A DNA stretch of 64,000 bases from Endozoicomonas montiporae CL-33 (GCF_001583435.1 NZ_CP013251.1:4105215-4169214); one strand, 5' to 3'. Positions 38,401-47,115 are shown, counted from the stretch's first letter. A program made the numbers and translations. Notes: generated by a model not told the origin, from the sequence alone.

Positions 38401-38750
38401 GGTATATTCTGCCTTGCCACTTCCCTAGACTCAGGAAAACCTTGTGCATAAGATAATTCTTGCATTTCTTCTGGCAGTAAGAATGCCCCAAATTCATCAA
38501 CCCTCAGGGTGAATCTCCCATTTTGATGCTTCCTAATGAGGAAACTACGGTACATACCTAGTACTGGGACTTGCAATATGTGCTGTGATCCTCTGCTATC
38601 GAATGTAATGAAGCTGTTTTTTGGGCATTTAATCTGTTTTTGATAATGATACAATTCTATGCCGCAATTTACGACGTGAGAGACTGGGTAAGCACTCAGG
38701 TTCGTGTTCAAAAAAAGCATCATGGACAGCAGCCAGTGATAAATCCTCAT
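35415..38750 (-). CDS. Large secreted repeat protein (1111 aa), unknown function
   Basis: The start is set at ATG 38750 (MRIYHWLLSMMLFLNTNLSA), which has a signal peptide and AAAGGTAA upstream; the open frame extends 87 codons further without a better start. Order of parts: mature N-terminus with two Cys (CGIELYHYQKQIKCPKNS), a segment encoded by an interspersed palindrome (RHSHESGNPTRTVDPRLRGD), nine 13-residue Thr/Asp-rich repeats (ETQTPTAPDTSDQ type), a lysine run (NKKKKKKKNKK), ~700 helical residues and an acidic Asp/Ser/Asn-rich tail. I recognise no enzyme domain. The layout (signal peptide, low-complexity middle, long helical part) recalls the giant proteins at 5305-13838 without clear similarity. 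It may be a surface or host-directed protein. Confidence 0.75.
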   Translation of the reverse strand: MRIYHWLLSMMLFLNTNLSAYPVSHVVNCGIELYHYQKQIKCPKNSFITFDSRGSQHILQVPVLGMYRSFLIRKHQNGRFTLRVDEFGAFLLPEEMQELSYAQGFPESREVARQNIPDYRHSHESGNPTRTVDPRLRGDDEGMNLSAASLTPVGAYNSGMFLQTQYPWPFPLLFYSTGSLNVSGYPTMQTVQQGQGPQNYYNYGVPLPPQNGLTTNGFQEEEKGSLKDAETQTPTAPDTSDKEIQTPTATDTSDQETQTPTAPDTSDQETQTPTATDTSDKEIQTPTATDTSDQEIQTPTAKDTSDQETQTPTAPDTSDQEIQTSIVTDISDQETQTSIVTDISNRNPLEETTSVVSNRDEQHRQTVENDGRTNKKKKKKKNKKGGETSGLADHDPKHPISQPQAKAGSSQTGSTPPKMTLTSFTQSLNKKKMNYAKQRRNQPPDSKEEWWLEELISQRKILLERPEIYANPDEIAKHLKDELEKHIKNLAREGITSIKTKVKARLKESHNWVDNKEKFLQSPEKTENMRQSTVAKNDISSNYEKMAMAVMMSEPVSVAKKFNSYLEQWLRLVLIEHPTLMESGSPAFLFPDPEIITPEFTAVESMLENTLNNTDDESNFIFLVDLFKIFEKMNSVAWKKALLDQKFDFVGSPQSIFRFVWAYLLVLMSNDDELNKHFIKLMPGNYNELINSYIEHPETSNEQRQWLTFNLCSILNIWYIRLTSVAGLFEIRPFDGEEKVINLHEQLPFCRTIVQPVLKDEPSDDEEPSDQNPTDVLKPVSVLGRFIAQWKFSDYLVEELIKYWQVEQESLNLVFRYSLLPTLLQDLGNIAHPPVVDSNTIPREKVEGYLKRNKFHYIAFSNLFELLKSVQWNALSSREEPSQMAGAGAGNVTRTYDADSFLQKLLREENDNGIQFLKGIINGIGQDPDTITVDSLVKEIDKIRDFFYTQTFIFSDSMLVYLNQLSIFVNQKILFIHTKFTLHTLTSVATLISPSPNESDSGFSSFDELESYIDSNSSVIIIMNERLLGNNFRWLLLYRQGTPPPVLRLYRREEDRANSDGNDPDSDSADAGQSPSAGGNNSTTEPYDDNNDRQPHPIGQNGAAFIPTVSK
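37710..38063 (-). repeat. Nine 39-bp coding tandem repeats
   Basis: The units encode E(T/I)QTPTA(P/T/K)DTSD(Q/K); the last two are diverged to E(I/T)QTSIVTDIS. The DNA unit on the plus strand is close to GTTGGTGTCTGGGTTTCCTG plus 19 further bases. Near-identity of the central units suggests recent copy-number change. Confidence 0.85.
38330..38394. repeat. Interspersed palindrome inside a coding region
   Basis: CGTCATCCCCACGAAGGCGG ... CGTGGGAATGACGG forms an inverted repeat, a type of intergenic repeat common in proteobacteria. Here it is read in frame as HSHESGNP...DPRLRGDD within the 1111-aa secreted protein. Similarity with a second copy at 57982-58008 continues for ~40 bp past its end. 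Confidence 0.75.
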
Positions 38751-39186
38751 GTTGCTTACCTTTCGTTGTGCATTGTGTTTTCTATCAACAGGCAATTCTC
38801 CGGAACAAACAGTACGAGCCTGAAAATAGCTGATACCCGATTTAGCAGCTTTTAGATGTTGACAAAAGATAGTCACAGTCAGCAGACCGCGCATAAGTAA
38901 CTTCGTTATGGTTATTTTGTTCATGGCATAATTGTTTGATCCTGAAATCAAGTCATAAGTGCATAACCCATGACTTTTCTTAGGCTCCTCGCTGTTTGCT
39001 ATGGAATTCACACTGATATCTGATCAATGATACCCACCCTGAAAAACACATAGATTATAGGTTCATCAGCAAATCATGTGGATAAATTTCAGCGTTTTGC
39101 TGTCACTGGTTAAAAGTCAAGGCCTTCGCAGTGAAAGTAAATTGCCGTTTTGAATCGCTCCCTGTTTCTATAGCTGTACGCCCTAG

Positions 39187-39348
39187 CCCGAATATTTCAT
39201 AAATTTGCTGCCAACTGTCAACAGCCCATGGAAATAGTGCTTTTTTACCAAAAATGCTTCGGACACATCAGTCCGAAGCCATTGCAGGTACAAGCGAGAG
39301 TTTTCAAGGGATGTAGCAATAGCGCATGCATTTTATGAAATATTCGGG
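39187..39348. mobile_element. Non-autonomous MITE derived from the IS1380-type element
   Basis: A 162-bp element with perfect ends CCCGAATATTTCATAAA and TTTATGAAATATTCGGG, flanked by CTAG on both sides. The same ends bracket the IS1380-type element at 48939-50658, which has CTAA duplications. It has no coding sequence; that transposase could have moved it. The left flank 39012-39182 holds no gene. Confidence 0.8.
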
Positions 39349-39351
39349 CTA

Positions 39352-40673
39352 GTGCTGGAAAGCTCTAATATCCATACACTCTTATGCTTGCAGAGGCCGA
39401 GCCCGATAAGTCCACTTAAAAGGCTTGGCCATCCGCTCATTGAAGAAATCTACAAAACCATGAAGTCTGGTTTTCAGGTCTTCAGTTGATGTAAATATGC
39501 CTCTTTTCAAAAACCGTCTCACCAAAATGGAAAACCAGATTTCAATTTGATTCAGCCATGATGCGTGCTTTGGCGTGTAATGAAATACTACTTTATGGGA
39601 TGGGTCACTGAGGTAAGCCGCCCGAGTTTCCATATTTTTCAAAATACCGGATTTACCTTTGACGCCAAGCTCATTAGCTGGTGTGTTTTCGATAGCTGCA
39701 ACCTTCATGACAGCCGCTTCTGACATGTGTGTATTGAGCTGATCCATGACCAAATGCCAACCTGCTGCCTTTGGGTCACTGGCCAGAACAAGATCCAGCC
39801 AGTCAGCAAAATCCTGCTCTGTTCGAGTATCTCTAATAAGAGGAATTATCTTTCCTGTAGCCACATCCATACCGGCCAGCAAAGCTTGCGTTCCATGACG
39901 AGTATACTCAAACTCACGCTTTTCTATGTGACCCGGCTTAACCAGTTTGTTTGGTTTCACGGGCTCCAGAGCTTGCATGCCTGTTTTTTCATCAAAGGAA
40001 AAGGTATTGATGCCTTGCTCTGCACGCTTAACGGCTTTCTGATAGGTGTCACATATATCGGCGCAGCGGATTTCAAACGCTTCATCTTTCGGAGTATCAA
40101 CCCAGCCTTTGACCTTGTCTGGACGAATGTCGGCCTGATTTTAAAAAACGCCCCACCTGTCTCTGCGAGATGGATGAGACAATTTTTTTGTCTACTGCCA
40201 CCATGGCTAATAAGCTTTCTGACCAATGGCTGAAGGGGTAGCCATGGTCTTCTGGCTTGTCGCAAGACAGGGCAATAATCTGGCAAATCTGTTCAGCGGT
40301 AAACTTGGGCGGAGTGCCCGGCCTTTGGATCTTCTTTCAGCTTTTCCAGGGTGGATTGGTCACCAGGTCGTTCGACCCAGTGCTTGCGCCAGCGGGTAAC
40401 CGTTTCTCTGGTACATTTTAATTTTTTAGCTGTTCCGAGCAGGCTTTTACCTTCTGCACCAGCCAGTATGATTTTGGCTCTGAGCACAAGTGACTGACTA
40501 CTTTTGCGTCTGCGGACTATGAGCTCAAGGTCTTTACGCTGCTGGTCTGACAAGACGATTTTCTGGGTGTGTTTTGACTGCATCCGTGCTGCTTCTGACA
40601 AAGCTGGGGGGCGAAAAATGGATGCAGATCAGAACACAACATGAGGTGTATGTATATTAGAGCTTTCCAGCAC
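39352..40673 (-). mobile_element. IS630-family insertion sequence
   Basis: GTGCTGGAAAGCTCTAATAT at the left end is mirrored near-perfectly at the right, and TA flanks both sides (39350-39351, 40674-40675), the standard IS630 target. The element is 1322 bp. It is inserted in the TA of the CTAG duplication of the adjacent MITE, so it arrived later. Confidence 0.85.
39382..40601 (-). pseudogene. IS630-family transposase, two frameshifts
   Basis: Three frames together make a full transposase. The N-terminal helix-turn-helix (40601 down to ~40295) begins MSEAARMQSKHTQKIVLSDQ and includes GTAKKLKCTRETVTRWRKHW. The middle part (FTAEQICQIIALSCDKPEDH, frame changed near 40295) is followed by a second change near 40140 in TTTTTTAAAA. 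The DDE part begins GINTFSFDEKTGMQALEP and includes LVMDQLNTH and HASWLNQIEIWFS. The catalytic residues remain but the frame is broken twice, so the element is likely inactive. Confidence 0.8.
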
Positions 40674-40674
40674 T

Positions 40675-40838
40675 AGGAGCCTGTCGGACTTAGCCGACCG
40701 TAGCGAGAAAAAGACCGGTTTGAGACAGTTTTGACGATCATTTGAGGCGAATAGCGAGCTATTCAACGAAAAGGATCGTCAAAAATGGCCAAATCCGGCT
40801 TTTTCGCAGTAGGTCAGTGGTAAGTCCGACAGGCTCCT
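40675..40838. repeat. MITE-like element, family B, copy 2
   Basis: AGGAGCCTGTCGGACTTA at the left and TAAGTCCGACAGGCTCCT at the right, 164 bp, with GAGGCGAATAGCGAGCTATT in the middle. It abuts the IS630 target TA on one side and a family-C end on the other. Confidence 0.8.
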
Positions 40839-40873
40839 AGGAGGCTGTCCGAGAATAGTCTGCCCTACTGCGG
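40839..40873. repeat. Family C MITE end fragment
   Basis: AGGAGGCTGTCCGAGAATAG followed by TCTGCCCTACTG matches the right end of the family-C elements in reverse orientation. The rest of the element is gone. It joins directly to the truncated lipase-like frame. Confidence 0.7.
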
Positions 40874-40942
40874 TCAATGTAGGAACTTTGAGTACTTACT
40901 CCTCATGCACTCAAGGATGCATTCTCAGTATCGCCAGAGGCA

Positions 40943-41671
40943 GTGGTTCAAAGCCCTGTTCCAGCGCCTGCTGACATAGATGCTACCTTTGAAAAAGACT
41001 GTACATTTCTGAAGAAACCAGACGAGTTGGTTCAGGAAGAATTTGCCAGTGATAATCTCGCCGTTGCAGGTCACAGTCTGGGTGGAGCCGATGCCCAGAA
41101 CTATACCAGCCAGCTGCTTAGTCACATAGCCGATCAGTTCAAGCACAACTTTCACAGCCAGATAAAAGGCTTTAAAAAAGGTGACGTAAGCAATCTGACA
41201 AAAATCAGCAACATCAGCCTGTTTACCAAATGTTCCGCTGGTGTACCCGAAGCGGCAAACAAGCGCATTAAACACGCTCTTGGTCGTTTAAAGACTCGAC
41301 TGGGCAAAATGTGGCCGGGTCTCGACATACTCCATATGAAAATAGAAGGTGATGCCGTACAGGCAACGGGAGACGAACATGTTGGCGCAGGTCTGAAACC
41401 AAAAAAGGCAAAAGTGCAAGTATTGAAGATTTATCCTGATGAGCAGGATAACCGGATAAAAAGACACACAGGCAAATTCTTTATTGATGATAAAAACCAG
41501 TCCAGAGTCTGTGCCTATGAAACCTATAGCAACGAGACCGATGAGGGACGAAAAGACGTTATTTTCTCTCTGAAAGACACATCCACTGTGCTTCGGAACC
41601 GGGTGGTGAAAGTAGCCACGGGGGCTCTGAACTGCGTTTTACGGGGAACATTGCTGCGATGGTTTGCCTGA
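40943..41671 (+). pseudogene. Lipase/alpha-beta hydrolase-like protein, 5' truncated
   Basis: The 242-residue frame contains LAVAGHSLGGADAQNY, the GHSLGG nucleophile elbow of class-3-type lipases and other alpha/beta hydrolases, near residue 43. In an intact lipase this motif lies more than 100 residues from the start, and the frame stays open upstream to the MITE fragment, so the N-terminal part has probably been lost. The listed start is a GTG without a good ribosome binding site. The downstream part (HMKIEGDAVQATGDEHVGAG) is consistent with the strand carrying the catalytic Asp and His. It could be a toxin or effector remnant. Confidence 0.55.
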
Positions 41672-41694
41672 TCATTGGCTAAGAAACTGTTCTA

Positions 41695-41730
41695 AAAGTC
41701 AGCATTACCAAGTTTGGAAATGCTGACTTT
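41695..41730. terminator. Bidirectional terminator-like hairpin
   Basis: AAAGTCAGCATT and AATGCTGACTTT form a perfect 12-bp stem with a 12-nt loop between the ends of the convergent lipase-like and ggt genes. A/T-rich flanks on both sides suit termination from either direction. Confidence 0.6.
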
Positions 41731-41747
41731 GTAAAGCCTGAACGACA

Positions 41748-41819
41748 CTAATCACCCAGTGCCACACCTTCACGACGGGGGTCAGAGGCGCCAATCAACC
41801 GACCTTCCTGAAACTGAAT
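41748..41819 (-). pseudogene. Original C-terminal end of ggt, cut off by ISKra4
   Basis: On the minus strand this reads IQFQEGRLIGASDPRREGVA then LGD and a stop, the expected C-terminus of a gamma-glutamyltransferase. It joins in frame to GLQAIQ of the gene at 43433-45132 when the ISKra4 element and one copy of the 8-bp duplication are removed. Confidence 0.85.
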
Positions 41820-43432
41820 GGGTGAAAGTCTCATATTGACTGGTACTATAATTCCAAGTCACCTTTCTGCATGGGGAATGGGATGACATTGTCCATACCC
41901 ACTTCCGTGACCTTGGCGCAGTAGGTCACCGCCAGTAACTTCCAGCCATTGTCGAACATGCCACTCTGAATTAATGACCTTGCTGTCAAAATACCTTGGC
42001 CTCCGGGATGCCGCCACCTCATTCCAGAACACTTCATTCGCTGCGTTACCAAGGTTTTACAAGTAGCCTCAATAACCCCTGAGCCTATTGGCAAGTTGTG
42101 CGACAAGTGTTCAGCATAGTTCATGCGGGTTCGATTACTTCTGAAGTACTCCAGCTCTGTTTTCAACTTCGATCGACGAGGGTGTCGTTTATGCTGGTAA
42201 GCCAGAGCTTTGATGACTTTTTCAACACCTTCGGGCTCCTCTTTGAGGATGTGGCGATAGGTGATGAACTTTTCTCTGGATTTGTTGCTGTTTTCACCAT
42301 AGGACAGGTCAAACGCTTTCTTCAGGTGCTCTGCGGCATGATAGAAGTCTACAACCTCGTGACCTTCAGGGAGTTCATTGGCAAGGTAGGTCCAGTTGTC
42401 TTTTGCCCCATCAGCGACTTTAACAAGCGTCAGATCTGGCCTCTGTCGAAGAGCTTCGCTCAGGAGTGCGGAGAGTGATTGTTTCAAAGTCACTTTCTTG
42501 CTTTCAGGCATTCGACTCATCCTGACCGTTGAGAGGCGTTCCCCCTGTGCATCGTAAAACGACAATGTTCCACAACTGGCCTCCTGACAGCCAGCAGGGC
42601 CACGGGTTCGCTTGCCATCGACTCTATTCTGTTCCCGCTTTTCCTGACGTTTACCATCTTTCATCGGCAACATGACGCCATCAAGAGAAGCGGCGCAGTC
42701 ACAGCTTCTTCAGGAACCTTGACGCTTTCCCAGAGAAAGTCTTCAAAGGCTTCCCTATTGGGTTCCCACTGCGCATTGAACTTTTTGGGTAGTCTGGCCA
42801 GAGAGCTTTCCGAGGGCGTCATGTTCCCTATCAGATCAAGTAGGCTTTTAGCCTCTCCGGGAGGCATTTGCGCAACCATCCAGACAGCTTGTTTAGCTGC
42901 TTTTGGTGTCCAATACCCCTCTACAATACCTGCCTGTAGCTCCAAAGGGATGATAGAGTGATCCTTACCGTTACGATAGAGCGTACGCAAAACCCGGACA
43001 GGGCCGACAGCGGATTGATAAGTTTCTGAAGATCGCAACACCCGATGGTAACAGACACCGCTTACCTCAATCGCAGGAACGTCAATATCAAGCCCGGTCA
43101 GGTCTTCTGCCAGAACGCTTTGCTCTGCTTCGATAAAGAGTTTATGGATCTCACCTTCATAGTCTTCAAAGTGCTTGATTGGGCTGTGTTCCTGACGAAG
43201 AACGGCCAGTTTTTGCTCAAGCTGTTGGATAGCATGACAAGAAAAATTGGCGGCTTCAGCTAGTGGCTGACATACTTGCATCGGGGCGGCCTTTCACTGT
43301 TGCGGTATCTTTTACAGTAACGATCATAGCGGTGTTTGGCCGTTCCTATGTAAGTCCAGAGAAAATTTGTAGCTGCTGTATAAACCACGGACGGCAAGCC
43401 CAGAAAAAATGGTCAGTATGAGACTTTCACCC
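41820..43432 (-). mobile_element. ISKra4-family insertion sequence in the 3' end of ggt
   Basis: The ends GGGTGAAAGTCTCATATTGAC (first 18 bases shared) and, inverted, GGGTGAAAGTCTCATACTGA bracket 1613 bp. AACTGAAT lies immediately outside each end (41812-41819 and 43433-43440) as an 8-bp target duplication. Confidence 0.9.
41846..43281 (-). pseudogene. ISKra4-family transposase, frameshifted
   Basis: The N-terminal frame (43281-42661) begins MQVCQPLAEAANFSCHAIQQ and ends in alien codons (APLLLMASCCR). The catalytic frame (42673-41846) contains VKVADGAKDNWTYL, VVDFYHAAEHLKKAFD and LPIGSGVIEATCKTLVTQRM. A one-base shift near 42690 would join AASLDGVMLPMKDGKR, the normal family sequence. Together they give the usual ~480 aa. 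Whether programmed frameshifting rescues it is unknown. Confidence 0.8.
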
Positions 43433-45132
43433 AACTGAATGGCCTGAAGACCTGAATTCATATCCTTAATACGAACCTTATAACCCATTTTCTCCAAAGG
43501 CTTCTTCAACGCTTCGGCTTCGGTTCCGGCTTCCAACTCATAAAACCCCGAGCGATTCTGCAGATGCGGAGCGTTAATCGCCGACTGAACCGGCATACCC
43601 CACTCCAGATGCCGAATCAGCGTATTCGCTACATAGCCGATAATACGCGACCCTCCCGGTGAACCCAGCACCAGATAAGGCTGACCCTCATTCATCACAA
43701 TCACCGGAGCCATGGAAGAACGTGGACGTTTACCCGGTTCAACCCGGTTGGCAACGGGATAGCCATTTTTATGACTAACGAAGGAGAAGTCTGTCAGTTC
43801 ATTGTTCAACAGAAATCCGTTCGTCATTACGCGGGAGCCAAAACCATTCTCAATCGTGCTGGTCATTGAGACAATATTGCCTGCTTTATCCACAATTGAA
43901 ATATGAGTCGTTGAAGGAAGTTCTATGGACTGATCATCGGCCTGCGTGATTGCATTTTCCCAGTCAGGCTGACCCGGATGAACCGTTGCCAGTGCTTTTC
44001 CCTGTTTAATCAGACTTGCCCGCGTTGCCAGATAATCCGGATTCAGAAGTCCATGAGGCATCGGCACATAATCCGTATCCGCCATATAGCGATTGCGATC
44101 GGCAAAAGCCAGACGGGTTGCGTCGCCTATCACCTGCCAGGCTTCAGGACTGTCTTTTGTGAAAGATGATAAATTGGCGTGTGTTGCGATACCCAGAATT
44201 TGCCCAATGGTCAGTGTTCCCGAACTGGGTGGCCCCATACCGCAAACGTTATACTGCCTGAAAGGCGCACAAACGACCGGGCGCTCCTTGATGCGATAAT
44301 TCGCCAGATCATTTTTGGTCAGTAGCCCCGGATTGTCTTTTATCCCCTGTACTCTCGCGACAATGTCTTCAGCAATTTTGCCCTTATAAAACGCATCAGC
44401 ACCCTGCTTTGCGAGAATATCCAGCGTTTTGGCGTAGTCCGGATTTTTCAGCAGATCACCTTCTGTCAGTGGCTGACCATTCTCTTTAAAGAAGTAACGA
44501 CGGGTATCGTCATAACGCTGCAAGCGCTTTTTATCTTTCTCGATCGCACTACTCAGACGATGAGACACAACAAAACCCTGTTCAGCCAGCTGTTTAGCCG
44601 GTTCAAGCAAGGCAGGCCAGGGGTTTGTCCCGTAACGGGCATGAAGTTCGGACATCAGCTTTACAGTGCCGGGCGTTCCCACTGAACGTCCGCCGACAAC
44701 AGCATCGAAAAAAGACAGTGGCTTGCCACCTTCATCCTGAAACAGTTCCGGTGTCGCCGCCATCGGCGCCGTTTCACGACCATCAAATGTGGTCAGCTGC
44801 TTTTTTTGCGCATCGTAGTACACCAGAAAGGCACCACCACCCAAACCGGACGACTGCGGCTCCACCAGCCCAAGAACCGTTTGCACAGCCACCATAGCGT
44901 CAATGGCACTACCACCGGCTCTCAACACCTCATAACCCGCCTTCACAGCCAGCGGATTGGCGGCAGACACCATATAATGATCGGCCAATACCTCGGTTTT
45001 TGTGGTGAGTCCACTGGCGGATTCCGGCGCAACGTCGTCATCATCAATGGTCGAAGCATGCAGGCATACCGGTAGCAATGCCATCATGATAAACGACAAA
45101 AATTGTTTATAGAGAATTTTTGCTTCGTGCAT
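43324..45132 (-). CDS. ggt: Gamma-glutamyltransferase (periplasmic), C-terminus replaced by IS sequence
   Basis: An Ntn-hydrolase that cleaves the gamma-glutamyl bond of glutathione. The start ATG 45132 (MHEAKILYKQFLSFIMMALL) follows AAGGTGAG and gives a signal peptide ending near CLHA. Motifs include GGSAIDAMVAVQTVLGLVEPQSSGLGGGAF, the autoprocessing/catalytic threonine in LPSTTHISIVDKAGN, ENGFGSRVMTNGFLLNNELTDF and the oxyanion SPGGSRI. After QAIQLGES the frame continues into ISKra4 for ~30 foreign residues (LILTIFSGLAVRG...), stopping at 43324; 19 native C-terminal residues lie beyond the IS. The lost tail contains the conserved DPRREG strand, so activity is doubtful. It forms no operon with visible neighbours. 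Confidence 0.88.
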   Translation of the reverse strand: MHEAKILYKQFLSFIMMALLPVCLHASTIDDDDVAPESASGLTTKTEVLADHYMVSAANPLAVKAGYEVLRAGGSAIDAMVAVQTVLGLVEPQSSGLGGGAFLVYYDAQKKQLTTFDGRETAPMAATPELFQDEGGKPLSFFDAVVGGRSVGTPGTVKLMSELHARYGTNPWPALLEPAKQLAEQGFVVSHRLSSAIEKDKKRLQRYDDTRRYFFKENGQPLTEGDLLKNPDYAKTLDILAKQGADAFYKGKIAEDIVARVQGIKDNPGLLTKNDLANYRIKERPVVCAPFRQYNVCGMGPPSSGTLTIGQILGIATHANLSSFTKDSPEAWQVIGDATRLAFADRNRYMADTDYVPMPHGLLNPDYLATRASLIKQGKALATVHPGQPDWENAITQADDQSIELPSTTHISIVDKAGNIVSMTSTIENGFGSRVMTNGFLLNNELTDFSFVSHKNGYPVANRVEPGKRPRSSMAPVIVMNEGQPYLVLGSPGGSRIIGYVANTLIRHLEWGMPVQSAINAPHLQNRSGFYELEAGTEAEALKKPLEKMGYKVRIKDMNSGLQAIQLGESLILTIFSGLAVRGLYSSYKFSLDLHRNGQTPL

Positions 45133-45225
45133 CCTTTTGCTCACCTTTTTTATAAGATTTATTAAGCAACAACTTTGACTTTAATGGTGCTGACCCAACC
45201 TCTCACTGCCTGAAAACAAAGGGCT

Positions 45226-45358
45226 GTAGGTTGGGACGAGCGGAACGCGACCTCCCAACACGGTGAATTTTTTGACAGGAATAGCCTTAAAACTGTTTTG
45301 CTTTCGTCCCCTGTAGATAGTCACCGTGTTGGGAGTCACTTCGTTCGTCCCAACCTAC
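45226..45358. repeat. Palindromic repeat GTAGGTTGGGACGAGCG, copy 2
   Basis: GTAGGTTGGGACGAGCGGAA on the left and, inverted, TTCGTTCGTCCCAACCTAC on the right, with an inner CCCAACACGGTGA/TCACCGTGTTGGG pair, forming a 133-bp hairpin between ggt and the yqeB fragment. Same family as 319-398. Confidence 0.75.
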
Positions 45359-45365
45359 GAGATAC

Positions 45366-45612
45366 TCATCGTTTTGTCAGCGTCAGCACCGCTTCCAGCA
45401 CACCACCGGCAATGGCTCTGGCTTTATCCGTTGTTGTTGTATGATCCACCGACGCCCCTCTTGGATCAACATCACCCACCTTGAAGTGTTCACTCACTTC
45501 CAGCCCGGGGTTTACCATACCACGCACCTTGCATGCGATCTGGGTAATAAGCGGTTCTGCATCTTCACTTACGGTGGCAACCTTTTGTCCTTCCGTGACT
45601 AAATCACCAATG
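45366..45612 (-). pseudogene. Duplicated 3' end of yqeB
   Basis: About 225 bp match the 3' end of the intact yqeB (58077-58301) with only four or so base differences (for example CATGCGATC for CCTGCGATC). It encodes IGDLVTEGQKVATVSEDAEP through RAIAGGVLEA and then VLTLTKR, whereas the intact gene ends ILVLKNNLV. Similarity starts abruptly at TAAATCACCAAT, next to ISAs1-associated sequence. It cannot be functional alone. Confidence 0.85.
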
Positions 45613-45677
45613 GTAGCAGGGCGAAAGCTTCGCAGGAACAAACGTACATGAATTTATAGTCCATCCTTCTTCTGTTT

Positions 45678-46895
45678 TTGAAAAAGGTAAGTTTGATGGC
45701 TTCCTGCATACCTATAGTTGACAGATTTGAGACACTGAGTGACTCTCGTAGCGCTCTTCACATCACCTATTCGCTGCCAAAAGTTTTACTTATCGTCTAT
45801 GCCAGTATCTTAAGTGGATACAACGAGTGGAAAAGCATGGCTAACTTCGCCAGTTACAACCTCTCCTGGTTTCGTCAGTTCTTCCCTTACCTCTGGGGCA
45901 TGCCGTCTCTGCATACTATCGAAAAAGTCTGCATGATGATTGACCCAGCAGCATTCATGAAGCTTTTTATTGATTGGATGAGTGATGTTGTAAAAAAAAT
46001 CAACGGCCAGAGTGATGACGCCAAGGGAAATGAAAAAAACAAATATTGACGACATTGTACCTACTGATGGCAAAGCACTGAGGGGGTCACGACCAGCCAA
46101 GGGTAAAAAAAATGGTTCATATCGTCAGTGCTTACAGCACTCAACTTAGCCTGATATTGAGCTTTACCCCCGTTGATAAGAAATCCAATGGGATTACCGC
46201 TATCCCTGAAATTCTGGACATACTGGTGATCGAAGGCTGCCTGATTACCAGTGATGCCATGGGTTGCCAAAAGGATATTTGCAAAAAGATCGTGGATAAA
46301 AAAGCGGATTATCTGATCTGCGCCAAAAACAATCAGCCCACGCTTTGCGACAACATTGAGCGAGATTGAGCGAGTGTTCACAAAACACATGGAAGACCAT
46401 CCAAAAGACCCTGAACCTTCTGAATCTGACGTTTTTTCAGAAACGGAGGAAAAAAGCCGTAACCGCTATGAGCACCGTCGCTGCTGGGTTTTTGACGATA
46501 TTCTGGCGATTGATCCTGATCAGGAATGGGCAAAACTTACTCAATTTGCGGTTATTCAGAGAGACAGACGGATTGGTTCACAGCAAACGACAGAATTACA
46601 CTACTACATTATGAGTCGTGAAATGTCAGCAAAAAGCGTTCTGGAGAGTGTTCGAAGTCACTGGGGTATTGAAAATAGCCAGCATTGGAAGCTGGACGTC
46701 AGCTTTAACGAAGATGCTTCCAAGATTCATGAGCGTACAGCCGCAAAAAACGTGGCCACTGTCAGGCGTTGTTGTTTCAATGCTCATAGCCTGAGTGCTC
46801 GTTTTCCCAAAGAAAGTATGAAGACCCGGATAGAGCTGGCGGGGCTTAACGATGAGTACCGAACGGAATTGATTCGGGAGCATTCATTTTTCTGA
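45678..46895 (+). pseudogene. ISAs1-family transposase, frameshifted
   Basis: Three frames make one transposase. MKKVSLMASCIPIVDRFETL to VKKINGQ (to ~46049) is the N-terminal DDE_Tnp_1-associated region. IVPTDGKALRGSRPAKG to ICAKNNQPTLCDNI includes ITSDAMGCQKDICKKIV. SEIERVFTKHMEDHP to the end includes VRSHWGIENSQHWKLDVSFNED with the catalytic Glu. Frame changes lie near 46030, near 46100 and near 46360. Downstream 46896-47115 has no gene I can support. Confidence 0.8.
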
Positions 46896-47115
46896 TCGCA
46901 GGGTTTGCTGAATACCATCAGAGAAAAGTAAAGGTATTATGGGATCTTCTGAAGCGCAGAAGAGGAAGTTGTTTGTGCTTATTTTGGTGCTTCGAGCCTT
47001 AAATGCAATATTCCAGTACGTCATGAGGCAGTTTGGACTAAATATTGCCGACGACAGGCATCAGTGAGTCCTCGAATCGGATTATTGAAACGATGGTACG
47101 TACCAAGCTTTCGCC

